A DNA stretch of 64,000 nucleotides from an uncultured Lachnospiraceae bacterium (GTDB lineage Bacteria; Bacillota; Clostridia; Lachnospirales; Lachnospiraceae). The translations under genes were made by a program, and so were the position numbers. The notes under the pieces were generated by a model, which was given only the letters and a program-made list of their open reading frames with translations, ran no database searches and was not told the DNA's origin. Numbering within the stretch: the stretch's first letter is position 1; every line of letters begins with the position of its first letter. Below are positions 24,377 through 33,705 of this stretch, piece after piece. The stretch lies in NCBI GenBank assembly GCA_910576975.1, contig CAJTJY010000013.1, positions 36,712-100,711 of the forward strand, in the 5' to 3' direction.

Positions 24377-25684
24377 ATGAGCAGGAAACCATATGCGGAA
24401 CGAAATTTAAAATTTGAAACATTGCAGTTGCATGTTGGACAGGAAGAGCCAGATCCGGCTACAGATGCCAGGGCAGTCCCGATTTATGCCACGTCTTCCT
24501 ATGTGTTCCATAATTGCGACCATGCGGCGGCAAGGTTTGGGTTAGAGGACGCCGGGAATATTTATGGAAGGCTGACAAATCCCACCCAGGATATTTTTGA
24601 AAGGCGGATTGCGGCACTCGAGAAAGGCACAGCGGCGCTTGCGGTTGCCTCTGGCGCAGCAGCGGTCACTTATACGATTTTGAACCTTTCGAAAAATGGC
24701 GATCATATCGTGGCTGCCAACAATATTTATGGCGGGAGCTACAACTTGCTGGAACATACGCTTCCAGAATATGGCGTTTCCACGACTTTCGTCGAACCCT
24801 CAGATCCTGCGAATTTCGAACGTGCAATCAAAGAGCATACCAAGGCGATTTATATTGAGACTCTTGGCAATCCCCATTCCGATGTCAGCGATATCGAAGC
24901 TATCGCAAAGATTGCGCATCAGCATCAGATTCCCCTGGTGGTCGACAATACCTTTGCAACTCCATATCTGGTAAGACCTATCGAGCATGGAGCAGACATT
25001 GTGATTCATTCTGCCACGAAGTTTATCGGCGGGCATGGAGTCGCCATCGGCGGGGTGATCGTAGACGGCGGAACGTTTGACTGGGAAGCCTCGGGAAAAT
25101 TTAAAGCGCTCACGGAACCAAATCCCAGTTATCACGGAGTGAGCTTTACCAAGGCGGCGGGAGCGGCGGCGTTTGTGACCAAGATCCGCGCCACTTTGTT
25201 AAGAGATACCGGAGCGACGCTTTCCCCGTTCCATGCGTTTCTCTTTCTGCAGGGCCTGGAGACCTTGTCCTTAAGAGTGGAACGCCATGTGGAGAACGCC
25301 TTGAAAGTGGCAAAATATTTAAATCGTCATCCGAAAGTGGAACGGGTGCATCATCCCTCCGTCAGCGCTGATTGCAGACAGCAGGAATTATATCGAAAAT
25401 ATTTTCCAAACGGAGGAGGTTCCATTTTCACTTTTGAAATCAAAGGGGATGACCGGACGGCGAAAGATTTCATTGACAATCTTGAAGTATTTTCGCTGCT
25501 GGCGAATGTGGCAGATGTGAAATCGCTTGCCATCCATCCGGCGTCCACCACTCATGCCCAGCTCAATGAAGCGGAAGCAAAAGAGCAGGGCATTGCCCCA
25601 AATACCATTCGTCTGTCGATTGGGACAGAACATGTCGACGATATCATCGAGGATTTGGAAGAGGCATTTCGGGCAATAACTTAA
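24377..25684 (+). CDS. metY: O-acetylhomoserine sulfhydrylase
   Basis: A 435-residue PLP enzyme of the Cys/Met metabolism family, joining sulfide (or a sulfur donor) to O-acetylhomoserine to give homocysteine. The PLP lysine is in SATKFIGGHG (about residue 214). Family signatures are LQLHVGQEEPDPAT, GNIYGRLTNPT and VVDNTFATPYL. The length fits the MetY group. It is first in a two-gene sulfur operon with cysteine synthase. Confidence 0.92.
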   Translation: MSRKPYAERNLKFETLQLHVGQEEPDPATDARAVPIYATSSYVFHNCDHAAARFGLEDAGNIYGRLTNPTQDIFERRIAALEKGTAALAVASGAAAVTYTILNLSKNGDHIVAANNIYGGSYNLLEHTLPEYGVSTTFVEPSDPANFERAIKEHTKAIYIETLGNPHSDVSDIEAIAKIAHQHQIPLVVDNTFATPYLVRPIEHGADIVIHSATKFIGGHGVAIGGVIVDGGTFDWEASGKFKALTEPNPSYHGVSFTKAAGAAAFVTKIRATLLRDTGATLSPFHAFLFLQGLETLSLRVERHVENALKVAKYLNRHPKVERVHHPSVSADCRQQELYRKYFPNGGGSIFTFEIKGDDRTAKDFIDNLEVFSLLANVADVKSLAIHPASTTHAQLNEAEAKEQGIAPNTIRLSIGTEHVDDIIEDLEEAFRAIT

Positions 25685-25712
25685 ATTGAGAAAATTAAGG
25701 AGGAAGCTATTT

Positions 25713-26645
25713 ATGTCAGGTATTTATCAGGGAATGCTGGACTTGATTGGAAGCACCCCTTTGGTGGAACTAAAAAATATAGAGAAAAAGTTTGATTTGA
25801 AAGCCAGGGTGCTGGCGAAGCTGGAATATTTTAATCCGGCGGGAAGCGTGAAAGACCGCATCGCCAAAGCGATGATAGAAGATGCTGAGAAAAAGGGGCT
25901 CTTAGGGGAAGGTTCCGTGATTATAGAGCCGACGTCGGGGAATACCGGGATCGGCCTTGCAGCCATTGCGGCGGTAAAAGGCTACCGGGTCATACTGACG
26001 ATGCCTGAAACCATGAGCGTGGAACGCAGGAACATCTTAAAAGCATATGGCGCAGAGCTGGTGCTCACGGATGGGGCAAAAGGCATGAAAGGAGCCATTG
26101 ACCGGGCGCAAGAGCTGGCAAAGGAGATTCCAGGAAGCTTTCTTGCGGGGCAGTTTGAGAATCCTTCCAATCCCGAGATGCACAGAAAGACCACCGGACC
26201 GGAAATCTGGGAAGACACCGAAGGGACAGTGGATATGTTTATCGCAGGCGTGGGAACCGGAGGGACCATCACCGGGGTCGGGGAATATTTAAAGTCCCAG
26301 AAGCCAGAAGTGAAAGTGGTGGCGGTGGAACCGGACGCCTCCCCGGTGCTTTCCCAGGGAAAGAGCGGTCCTCATAAGATCCAGGGGATCGGGGCTGGAT
26401 TTGTGCCAGGCACCTTGAATACTCAGGTGTATGATGAGATCTTTGCGGTTGCAAATGAAGCAGCTTTTGAGATCGGCAGAGAGCTTGCCAAGACAGAAGG
26501 CGTGCTGGTGGGCATTTCCTCTGGAGCTTGTTTGCATGCCGCCATAGAGCTTGCGAAACGCACCGAAAATCAAGGCAAGACCATCGTGGCGCTGCTGCCG
26601 GACAGCGGAGACAGATATTATTCAACGCCGTTGTTTGTAGAATAG
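25713..26645 (+). CDS. cysK: cysteine synthase A
   Basis: A 310-residue PLP enzyme making cysteine from O-acetylserine and sulfide. The PLP lysine is in NPAGSVKDRIAKA, the phosphate loop is TSGNTGIGLA, and the substrate loop is GVGTGGTITGVG. Start 25713 follows AAGGAGGAAGC. It is 28 bp after metY, pointing to joint regulation of sulfur assimilation. Confidence 0.94.
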   Translation: MSGIYQGMLDLIGSTPLVELKNIEKKFDLKARVLAKLEYFNPAGSVKDRIAKAMIEDAEKKGLLGEGSVIIEPTSGNTGIGLAAIAAVKGYRVILTMPETMSVERRNILKAYGAELVLTDGAKGMKGAIDRAQELAKEIPGSFLAGQFENPSNPEMHRKTTGPEIWEDTEGTVDMFIAGVGTGGTITGVGEYLKSQKPEVKVVAVEPDASPVLSQGKSGPHKIQGIGAGFVPGTLNTQVYDEIFAVANEAAFEIGRELAKTEGVLVGISSGACLHAAIELAKRTENQGKTIVALLPDSGDRYYSTPLFVE

Positions 26646-26655
26646 GCGAAAAAGA

Positions 26656-26755
26656 GACTGTTACAAAATGGCTGCTATATATAGGGTGTGGTATTTAGAC
26701 CACGGGAATTTCATCCGTGTCTTGTATGGAAGCTGCATTTTGCAACAGTCCTTTT
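26656..26755 (+). terminator. long hairpin terminator after cysK
   Basis: GACTGTTACAAAATGGC (26656-26672) pairs with GCATTTTGCAACAGTC (26735-26750), followed by CTTTT. An inner GGTGTGG/CCAC hairpin is nested inside. Confidence 0.65.
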
Positions 26756-26796
26756 AAATTGGTTTTGATCACATCATTAATTTGTCAAAAATATTT

Positions 26797-27062
26797 GAGT
26801 TTCTTCGTTTTGCAATTCATAGTGCCAAAAGGATTCCATCACAAAGTGGGGCTGTCGCACGAAGATATTCACTTGGTCAAAAGGTTTCCATTGCAAAGCA
26901 ATGCAAACAAAATGCACAAAAGTCATCTTGGAAAGCTAGCTTTCCAGAGTGATTTTTGTGCATTCTGTCTTTGCCGCATGAGCGGCAAGACCTTTTGACC
27001 AAGTGAATATCTTCGTGTGACAGCCCTCTTTTGGCACTATGAATTGCAAAATGGGGAATCTC
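26797..27062. repeat. palindromic repeat element, copy A (complete, with both ends)
   Basis: A 266 bp MITE-like element. Outer ends are imperfect 35 bp inverted repeats (GAGTTTCTTCGTTTTGCAAT at left; CATAGTGCCAAAAG follows, mirrored at right). Inside is a long palindrome from GGGGCTGTCGCAC (26848) to GTGTGACAGCCC (27015) with matching arms GAAGATATTCACTTGGTC, and nested smaller hairpins (GCAAAGCAATGC, CTTGCCGCTCATGCGGCAAG-type, GGAAAGCTAGCTTTCC). It encodes no protein. It lies directly before the CRISPR operon promoter. Confidence 0.85.
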
Positions 27063-27085
27063 GAAGTCAAAATAGATGGAGAAAT

Positions 27086-27115
27086 TTGTAAAAATATGGT
27101 ATAATGAAAAAAGTC
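27086..27115 (+). promoter_or_regulatory. promoter of the cas6-csm operon
   Basis: TTGTAA (27086-27091), 18 bp spacer, consensus TATAAT (27110-27115). It begins 24 bp after the end of repeat copy A. A 5' leader of about 120 nt with a GTATGTGC/GCGCACAT hairpin (27152-27178) precedes cas6. Confidence 0.6.
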
Positions 27116-27241
27116 GTGACGCCGTATGAAACCAAGCGGCGGAATGTGTCTGTATGTGCAAAAATGCGCACATCATACGAGCAAATTGTCAAAGGGCATT
27201 GATAGATATCAGTATAGAATATATGGAGGGGGAGTTTTCAT

Positions 27242-28033
27242 TTGTTTGCAAAATTACAGCTTGAGCTGAAAACCGCTGAGTGTGACATGTTGCATTGGCA
27301 GAAGGCAGTTCTCTTACAAAGCGTTCTTATGGAGCAGATCTCGCAGGAATATGCAAAAGAGCTTCATAAGTCTCAGCTGCATCCTTACCGCCAGTCGGTG
27401 GAACATCAAAATGGAAAAAATATATGGACAGTCTGCACTTTCAATGAGGAAGCTTATCAGCAGGTGATCCTGCCGCTGCAAAGCAGCCAATTCAAAGAGT
27501 TTGAGATCGCGCACAATGGGTGGAAGCTATCTGTTGGAAAAAAAGAACTAGTGCAGATGGACGTCGGTGAATTTATGGAGCAGTATTATTTTACAGCTGC
27601 AGAGCGTTATCTTAAGATTCAATTCCAGACGCCTGCGGCATTTAAGCGGCAGGGGAATTATGTATTTTTTCCAGAACTGCAGCTAATTTATCAAAGTCTG
27701 ATGAATAAATATGATGCGGCTTCAAAAGAGGAAACTGTGGCGAGCCAGGAAGTGCTGCAAGAGCTCGTGCAGAGCAGCCAGATTGCCGGGTATCGTCTCA
27801 GAAGCTGCAGCTATTCGGTTCATGGGTCAAAGGTGCCTGCATTTTTCGGAGAGATTAAAATTCGTATCAATGCGCCCCAGGCTTTGGTTAACTTTGCAAA
27901 TATGCTGTTTCACTTTGGAGAATATTCTGGCATAGGGATAAAGACCGCTATGGGGATGGGGAGCATTAAAGTGTTAGGAGGAGATTATGACAACAGAGAA
28001 AATGCAGTTAATTGTCGGCGGACTGCTCCATGA
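27242..28033 (+). CDS. cas6: CRISPR endoribonuclease Cas6
   Basis: A 263-residue RAMP nuclease that cuts the pre-crRNA within each repeat. The Gly-rich C-terminal motif of Cas6, SGIGIKTAMGMGSI, is at about residue 230. Start TTG at 27242 is used because GGAGGGGGAG lies about 7 bp before it and no ATG is near. Its end overlaps the cas10 start by 47 bp. It is the first gene of the type III-A operon. Confidence 0.88.
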   Translation: MFAKLQLELKTAECDMLHWQKAVLLQSVLMEQISQEYAKELHKSQLHPYRQSVEHQNGKNIWTVCTFNEEAYQQVILPLQSSQFKEFEIAHNGWKLSVGKKELVQMDVGEFMEQYYFTAAERYLKIQFQTPAAFKRQGNYVFFPELQLIYQSLMNKYDAASKEETVASQEVLQELVQSSQIAGYRLRSCSYSVHGSKVPAFFGEIKIRINAPQALVNFANMLFHFGEYSGIGIKTAMGMGSIKVLGGDYDNRENAVNCRRTAP

Positions 28034-30362
28034 TGTGGGCAAAGTGGTTTATCGGCAGGGAGATCAAAGAAATCACAGTGTCAGCGGATATGAGTTTCTA
28101 AGCCAGGAAATTCAATTAGAAGAGAAACATGTGTTGGAGTCTGTGAGGTATCATCATGGCGCAGAGTTGGAAAACGCTGATATTTCCTCTGGGTCTTTTG
28201 CATATATTACCTATTTTGCGGATAATATTGCGGCGGCAGCGGATCACAGGAAGAAGCAAGAGAAAGACAGCGGATTTGATCAAACAATGCCTTTGCAATC
28301 GGTGTTTAATATTTTAAACGGCAACCGGGGAACAAGGCATTATCGTCCGGAAATGCTAGGGGAGTGCACGGATATTAATTTTCCAACGGAGGAGGAAATT
28401 ACATTAGACGAGCATTTTTATCTCGCTGTTAAGCAGAATCTGACAGATAACTTTCGGAGAATTGTCTGGGAAGAAGAATATTTGAATTCTCTTCTGGGGA
28501 TTTTGGAGGAGAATTTAAGCTTCATACCATCTTCCACGGCAAAGGATGAAATGGCGGATATTTCTTTGTATGATCATTTGAAACTGACAGCGGCGCTTTG
28601 CGCCTGCATTTATGATTACTTGGAGGAGAAACAAGTGAGTGATTATAAGGACAGGCTGTTGGAGCATGGGCGGGAGTTCTGCAAAGAAAAGGTGTTTGCC
28701 TTGTTTTCCATGGATATATCAGGAATTCAGAATTTTATTTATACCATACACAGCGAAGGGGCTTTGCGTAATCTTAGGGCGCGTTCTTTTTATCTGGAAA
28801 TCATGATGGAGCATGTGGTGGATACTTTGTTGGAGCGAATAGAGCTGTCAAGGACAAATCTGATTTATTCCGGAGGAGGCCATTGCTATATCCTGATGCC
28901 GAATACAAGGAGAACCTGGCAGGTGGTGCAGCAGTTTGAGAAGCAGTTAAATGACTGGCTGACGGAGCAGTTTGACATCTCCCTCTATATGGCTGCAGGG
29001 CTGGCGGAATGTTCTGCATTGGATCTGCAAAATGAGCCCAGGGGCAGCTATTCTGATATTTTTCGGAGGGTGAGCGCTGCCATTGGAGAGAAAAAGTCTT
29101 CCCGCTACACGGCGGCGCAGATTCGCAAGCTAAACGAGAGAAGCTACAACGATTATGCCAGGGAATGCAAGGTGTGCAAAAAACTTGACCGTTTGACAGA
29201 GGAGGGGCTTTGCAAAAGCTGTGCCTTAATCCTTCAGTTTTCGAAAGACATTTTATATCGTGATTTTTTTGTGATTTTTTGCAGTCCCCGCAAGCAAGGC
29301 GTGCCCTTGCCTTTTGGAGCATGTCTGGCGTCAAGGCAGGAAGAGGGGATTGAGGAATGCATGAAGCAGGACGCTTATATTCGCACATATGGCAAGAACC
29401 AATTCAGTTCTGGGAGGCATATTGCATCCAGGATGTGGGTGGGAAGCTACACTACGGGAGATACCATGGAAGAGCTGGCGCAGCAGGCAAAGGGAATCCG
29501 GCGGGTCGGAATTCTCCGGGCGGACGTCGATAATTTGGGAACAGCCTTTGTGTCAGGATTTGAAAATCAGGACAACGGGGACAAATATGTGACCTTGTCC
29601 AGGACGGCGGCACTTTCGAGACAGCTCTCGATGTTTTTTAAATACTATATAAACGGAATATTGGAACATCCGCAATATAGGATGGGACAGAAAGAGGAGT
29701 CGCGGCGAAAAGCAACAGTGGTGTATTCCGGCGGCGACGATTTGTTTATCGTGGGCGCTTGGGATGACATACTGGAACTGTCGCTAGACATTCAACAGGC
29801 ATTTCAGAAATACACGGAAGCAACATTGACCATTTCAGCAGGGATCGGCGTTTACCAGCCCAAGTTCCCGATCCATGTCAGCGCTTACGAGGTAGCGGAT
29901 TTGGAAGAGGAATCCAAAATGCGTCCGGGGAAGAATGCGGTTACGATTTTGCCGGACGGAAACTCTCATCAGGAACTGGACAAAGAGAGCGGCGTTGCCT
30001 TTGAAATCAGCGATGGAACGTATTCTTGGGAAGCATTAAAAGAAGAAGTCATTGGGGAAAAATTGCGGGTTCTTTGGGGTTTCTTTCAGTATTCGGAGGA
30101 CAGGGGGAAAAGCTTTCTGTATCATCTGCTGCAGCTGGTACGGGGACAGGAAGATAAGATTAATCTGGCAAGGTATGTGTACCTTTTGGCACGGATGGAG
30201 CCTGGAGAACAGGCAAGCCAAGAGGAGAAAGATCGCTACCAGCTGTTTTCCAGGGAGATGTATAAATGGATCCACAGCGAGGAGGATTGCAGGCAGCTTA
30301 AGACGGCTATCAATTTGTATGCATATCAGATCAGGGATAAGGAGGAAGACGAATGGCGATAA
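27987..30362 (+). CDS. csm1: Cas10/Csm1, type III-A effector large subunit
   Basis: A 791-residue protein. The N-terminal HD nuclease motif is intact (GGLLHDVGK, His15-Asp16), indicating target-activated DNase activity. A zinc-finger cysteine set CKVCKKL...CKSC lies mid-protein. The catalytic palm motif is YSGGDDLF (GGDD at 582-585), so it should make cyclic oligoadenylate; the first palm has the inactive SGGGHCY. RBS GGAGGAG. It signals to Csm6 encoded at the end of the locus. Confidence 0.95.
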   Translation: MTTEKMQLIVGGLLHDVGKVVYRQGDQRNHSVSGYEFLSQEIQLEEKHVLESVRYHHGAELENADISSGSFAYITYFADNIAAAADHRKKQEKDSGFDQTMPLQSVFNILNGNRGTRHYRPEMLGECTDINFPTEEEITLDEHFYLAVKQNLTDNFRRIVWEEEYLNSLLGILEENLSFIPSSTAKDEMADISLYDHLKLTAALCACIYDYLEEKQVSDYKDRLLEHGREFCKEKVFALFSMDISGIQNFIYTIHSEGALRNLRARSFYLEIMMEHVVDTLLERIELSRTNLIYSGGGHCYILMPNTRRTWQVVQQFEKQLNDWLTEQFDISLYMAAGLAECSALDLQNEPRGSYSDIFRRVSAAIGEKKSSRYTAAQIRKLNERSYNDYARECKVCKKLDRLTEEGLCKSCALILQFSKDILYRDFFVIFCSPRKQGVPLPFGACLASRQEEGIEECMKQDAYIRTYGKNQFSSGRHIASRMWVGSYTTGDTMEELAQQAKGIRRVGILRADVDNLGTAFVSGFENQDNGDKYVTLSRTAALSRQLSMFFKYYINGILEHPQYRMGQKEESRRKATVVYSGGDDLFIVGAWDDILELSLDIQQAFQKYTEATLTISAGIGVYQPKFPIHVSAYEVADLEEESKMRPGKNAVTILPDGNSHQELDKESGVAFEISDGTYSWEALKEEVIGEKLRVLWGFFQYSEDRGKSFLYHLLQLVRGQEDKINLARYVYLLARMEPGEQASQEEKDRYQLFSREMYKWIHSEEDCRQLKTAINLYAYQIRDKEEDEWR

Positions 30363-30757
30363 CGGAGAGCGATTATGTGGAAAAAGCGGAACATGCGGTT
30401 TTAGAGCATAAGAAAGAAATGGTTGATAATAATCAACGAAGCAAAAAGCCTATTGGAATGGTTACCACCTCGAAGATAAGAAATCTGCTTGCAATGTCTG
30501 CGGACATTTATAACGAGGTGATCAATTGCCGCAGTGAAGCGTTGAGTGAAGAGATCCGCGGGAGGATCAGTTATTTAAAAATCCGCTTTATCTATGAGGC
30601 AGGAAGAGAACCGTCTGTCAAGAGTTTTATCGAAAAGGCATGTATTTTGAATTACATAAAAGAAATCAATGGCTCCAAGAAAAAGTATCTGCTGTTTCAC
30701 AAGTATATGGAAGCGCTGGTGGCATATCACAGGTACTATGGCGGAAAAGATAATTAG
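30353..30757 (+). CDS. csm2: Csm2, type III-A small subunit
   Basis: A 134-residue helical, basic protein that lines the Csm complex beside the crRNA-target duplex. Family-like segments are TTSKIRNLLAMSADIYNEV and YLKIRFIYEAGRE. It starts inside the end of csm1 (10 bp overlap), indicating coupling. Length fits. Confidence 0.92.
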   Translation: MAITESDYVEKAEHAVLEHKKEMVDNNQRSKKPIGMVTTSKIRNLLAMSADIYNEVINCRSEALSEEIRGRISYLKIRFIYEAGREPSVKSFIEKACILNYIKEINGSKKKYLLFHKYMEALVAYHRYYGGKDN

Positions 30758-30768
30758 GGGGAAGGATT

Positions 30769-31440
30769 ATGTACGCAAAAATACGGGTTACAGGGAAAAT
30801 AGAAGTGTTGACAGGGATGCATATCGGCGGCTCTTCTGTCTTTGCAGCCATTGGAGCAGTGGATGCCCCAGTGATCAAGGATGTGAGGACCAATGAGCCT
30901 ATGATTCCAGGAAGCTCTTTAAAAGGAAAGATCAGGAGCCTGCTGGCTAAGTCCTATAATGAAAAACCAGTCGTAAAGCCGGACGAAGATCATGAACGTC
31001 TAGTGAGGCTGTTCGGCTCAGCGAAAAAGGGGGCGGTCAAGACTAGCCGCATCATGATTTCGGATATGATGTTGGAGAACGCCCGCAAATTGCGGGAGCA
31101 TGGACTGCAGAGCCTTACAGAGATAAAGTTTGAGAATACGATTGACCGTATTACGGCAGTGGCAAATCCCAGGCAGATAGAACGGGTGATTAGAGGGTCG
31201 CAGTTTGATCTGGATATTATGTATGAATTCTACGAAGAGGGAGAGAAGGAGCAGGAGATTGCAGAGGATTTTGAGGTTCTGGCGCAGGGGATGAAGCTGC
31301 TGCAGTATGATTACTTGGGTGGAAATGGTTCCAGGGGATATGGAAAGATCAAATTCTGTGATTTGATGGCAAAGACGGCAGTGGGCGAGATTTCTCAGGA
31401 AATTCTGGAGACGTGCAACAGACTGTTAAAGGATGTGTAA
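30769..31440 (+). CDS. csm3: Csm3, backbone RNase subunit
   Basis: A 223-residue RAMP protein present in several copies along the crRNA. The catalytic aspartate that cuts target RNA every 6 nt is present as Asp32 in AAIGAVDAPV (equivalent to D33 of known Csm3). MHIGGSS and IPGSSLKGKIRSLLAK are family signatures. GGGGGAAGG precedes the ATG. Confidence 0.95.
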   Translation: MYAKIRVTGKIEVLTGMHIGGSSVFAAIGAVDAPVIKDVRTNEPMIPGSSLKGKIRSLLAKSYNEKPVVKPDEDHERLVRLFGSAKKGAVKTSRIMISDMMLENARKLREHGLQSLTEIKFENTIDRITAVANPRQIERVIRGSQFDLDIMYEFYEEGEKEQEIAEDFEVLAQGMKLLQYDYLGGNGSRGYGKIKFCDLMAKTAVGEISQEILETCNRLLKDV

Positions 31441-31443
31441 AAC

Positions 31444-32379
31444 ATGGAGTATAAAATTTTGAAATTTGCGTTTACCACAGGCGTTCATTTTGGAAAAAGA
31501 ACTTTGGACGACACGGAGTTTGCTTTGGGAGCGGACACGATTTTTTCTGCGCTTTGCCAGGAGTATTTAAAGCAAGGAGAACAAGAGCTGAAAAGTTTTG
31601 TTGAGAAAGCGGCGGCAGGAGCGATTCGCATTTCAGATGCTTTGCCGTATATTGGCGATACCTTTTATCTGCCGAAGCCGATGCTCAGAATTGAAACTGA
31701 GCAAAAAGATGGGGATTCTGGGATCAAGAAGGCTTATAAGAAACTGAGCTATGTTCCGGCGCAGAAGCTGCAGCAGTACTTAGACGGCACGTTAGACGTC
31801 AAACAGGAAAGCGATCGGTTTAAAAAGGGGCTTGGGAACAAAGTGATAAAGGTCAGTGCGGCAGTAAGGGGAGAGGAGGAGACGCTTCCCTACCGGGTGG
31901 GCGCTTATTATTTTAAGCCCCAAAGCGGACTGTATCTGATATTGGGATATGAAAGAAATGAGGATGCAATAGAGGTGGAAGACAGCCTGTCGGCGTTGGG
32001 CTTATCTGGAATCGGGGGTAAAAAGACGGCGGGATTGGGTCGTTTTGAATTGAAATATGGAACCTTTTCAGAGGATATGATCAAACGGCTCAAGTCGGAA
32101 CACGGCTCTGTGTATATGTCGCTGTCTTTGAGCCTGCCTGCTCTGGAAGAACTGGAGGAGGCGTTGCAAGAGGCGCGTTATCTGTTGGTCAAGCGCAGTG
32201 GATTTGTGATGTCGGAAAATTATGCTACGGAACAGTCCAGAAAACGGGATCTGTATGTATTTCAGTCGGGCGCCTGTTTCCATAGAAAATTTGAGGGGGA
32301 TATTTATGATGTGGGCGACCGCGGCGCACATCCGGTATACCGTTATGCGAAACCCCTCTTTTTGGAGGTGAGGTCTTGA
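31444..32379 (+). CDS. csm4: Csm4, crRNA 5'-handle-binding subunit
   Basis: A 311-residue RAMP protein (KFAFTTGVHFGKRTLDDTE, GLSGIGGKKTAGLGRFELK Gly-rich loop). It caps the complex next to Cas10 and holds the 8-nt crRNA tag. It starts 3 bp after csm3, and its stop overlaps the TTG start of csm5. Confidence 0.93.
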   Translation: MEYKILKFAFTTGVHFGKRTLDDTEFALGADTIFSALCQEYLKQGEQELKSFVEKAAAGAIRISDALPYIGDTFYLPKPMLRIETEQKDGDSGIKKAYKKLSYVPAQKLQQYLDGTLDVKQESDRFKKGLGNKVIKVSAAVRGEEETLPYRVGAYYFKPQSGLYLILGYERNEDAIEVEDSLSALGLSGIGGKKTAGLGRFELKYGTFSEDMIKRLKSEHGSVYMSLSLSLPALEELEEALQEARYLLVKRSGFVMSENYATEQSRKRDLYVFQSGACFHRKFEGDIYDVGDRGAHPVYRYAKPLFLEVRS

Positions 32380-33494
32380 AACATGTATTAAAAGTATATG
32401 ATGCGGAGCTGACGGCGGAGGGTCCGGTATTTATTGGAAATGGAAAAAAAATTGGCAAAAAAGAGTATGCGTTTTCCCCTTGGAAGAAGCAGATTTCCGT
32501 GCTTGATCCATCTAAGCTGAGCGATCTTTTGTCCAAGAAGAATCTGATATCAAAATATGGCGCCTTTATGCTGGGAAGCAGCAGGGAAGATTTAGGAAAA
32601 TGGCTGATAAACAATCAAGTTGCAGAAGAGGAGTACATGCCATGTGTGCGATATCATCTGGACTGTCAGGATGCGGTCATTGATACCAACAGCAAATTGA
32701 CTGTGTTGGAATTCGTAAAGGATGCTTATGGACTGCCATATGTTCCAGGGAGCTCTATAAAGGGCATGCTGCGCACGGTTCTGCTGGCATATGATATCAG
32801 AAAACATTCGCAGAAATATAAAGAGCTGAAAGAGAATATTGAAACAAATATCAGAAGCAACCGTGGAAAACGGCGGAATATCTGTAAGAGAGAATCAGGC
32901 GAGATAGAGTCATGCTGTTTTCGGACATTAGAAAGGCCTGGAACAAGAAAACACGATGCTGTGAATGACCAGATGGCGGGAATCATTGTCAGCGATAGTG
33001 AACCTTTGTCGGTGGATGATCTGGTGCTTTGCCAAAGGGTGGAACTTCACACGGATGGGAAAGAGCGGAAGCTGAATATGCTCAGGGAAATGCTTCGTCC
33101 AGGCACAAAAATTCGTTTCCAGGTTACGATTGACGCTAGCATTTGCGATATGACAGAGAAAGACATCAATCAGGCGGTTTCTTATTTTGGAAAAAATTAT
33201 TTTGAGTGTTTTTTGCAAAAATATCCGGGCATGGATGCGCCTTCCGAACAATCTGTCTGGCTGGGAGGCGGAGCCGGGTTTGTTACGAAGACGGAAGTTT
33301 ATCCGTTATTTGGTACAAGTCCTGGAGTGGAGTTGACGGCTAGGATTTTTAAGGCAGTCGGTGTTCCAGACAAACATGGACACGGCAAGGATAAAGGTCT
33401 GGGCGTCTCTCCTCATATTTGCAAAGTGGCAGATTATCATGGAACCAGGCATCCGGTGGGGCAATGCCGGCTCCGGCTTTTTACGCATCCTTGA
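32376..33494 (+). CDS. csm5: Csm5, distal crRNA subunit
   Basis: A 372-residue RAMP protein with the expected YVPGSSIKGMLRTVLLAY motif near residue 125 and a typical C-terminal GLGVSPHICKVADYHG. TTG start at 32376, behind TTGGAGGTG and overlapping csm4 by 4 bp. Recruits nucleases that trim the crRNA 3' end in known systems. Last gene before the array. Confidence 0.93.
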   Translation: MKHVLKVYDAELTAEGPVFIGNGKKIGKKEYAFSPWKKQISVLDPSKLSDLLSKKNLISKYGAFMLGSSREDLGKWLINNQVAEEEYMPCVRYHLDCQDAVIDTNSKLTVLEFVKDAYGLPYVPGSSIKGMLRTVLLAYDIRKHSQKYKELKENIETNIRSNRGKRRNICKRESGEIESCCFRTLERPGTRKHDAVNDQMAGIIVSDSEPLSVDDLVLCQRVELHTDGKERKLNMLREMLRPGTKIRFQVTIDASICDMTEKDINQAVSYFGKNYFECFLQKYPGMDAPSEQSVWLGGGAGFVTKTEVYPLFGTSPGVELTARIFKAVGVPDKHGHGKDKGLGVSPHICKVADYHGTRHPVGQCRLRLFTHP

Positions 33495-33705
33495 GATGGC
33501 GCCGCTAGCTGCTGACGAAAAAAGATTTTTCTGGAACTTGAAAATATAAGGTATGGGGAAATGGTGAGCTGTTTCCCCCGAGGCTTGATTTTGCTAGATT
33601 TGTAATGATTATTAATTACCATCTTGCCATTGGTTTAATGAGAACAAAGTTCCCCCCGTAAAATGCATTGCCAAGCGTGAAATTTACTGGGGTGCAGAAG
33701 GTGGG
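33495..33705 (+). promoter_or_regulatory. CRISPR leader
   Basis: A 211 bp AT-rich non-coding stretch between csm5 and the first repeat. This is called the leader because the degenerate repeat and the variant repeats are at the other end of the array. The array promoter should be here; no single -10/-35 pair stands out (TTGATT at about 33583 with TTATTA downstream is possible). Confidence 0.65.

Noticed and set aside
26717..27176. Open frames of 93-99 codons through the repeat at 26797-27062 (and similar ones at 53747-54095)
   Set aside because: They read through the palindromic element on both strands and recur only because the element recurs.
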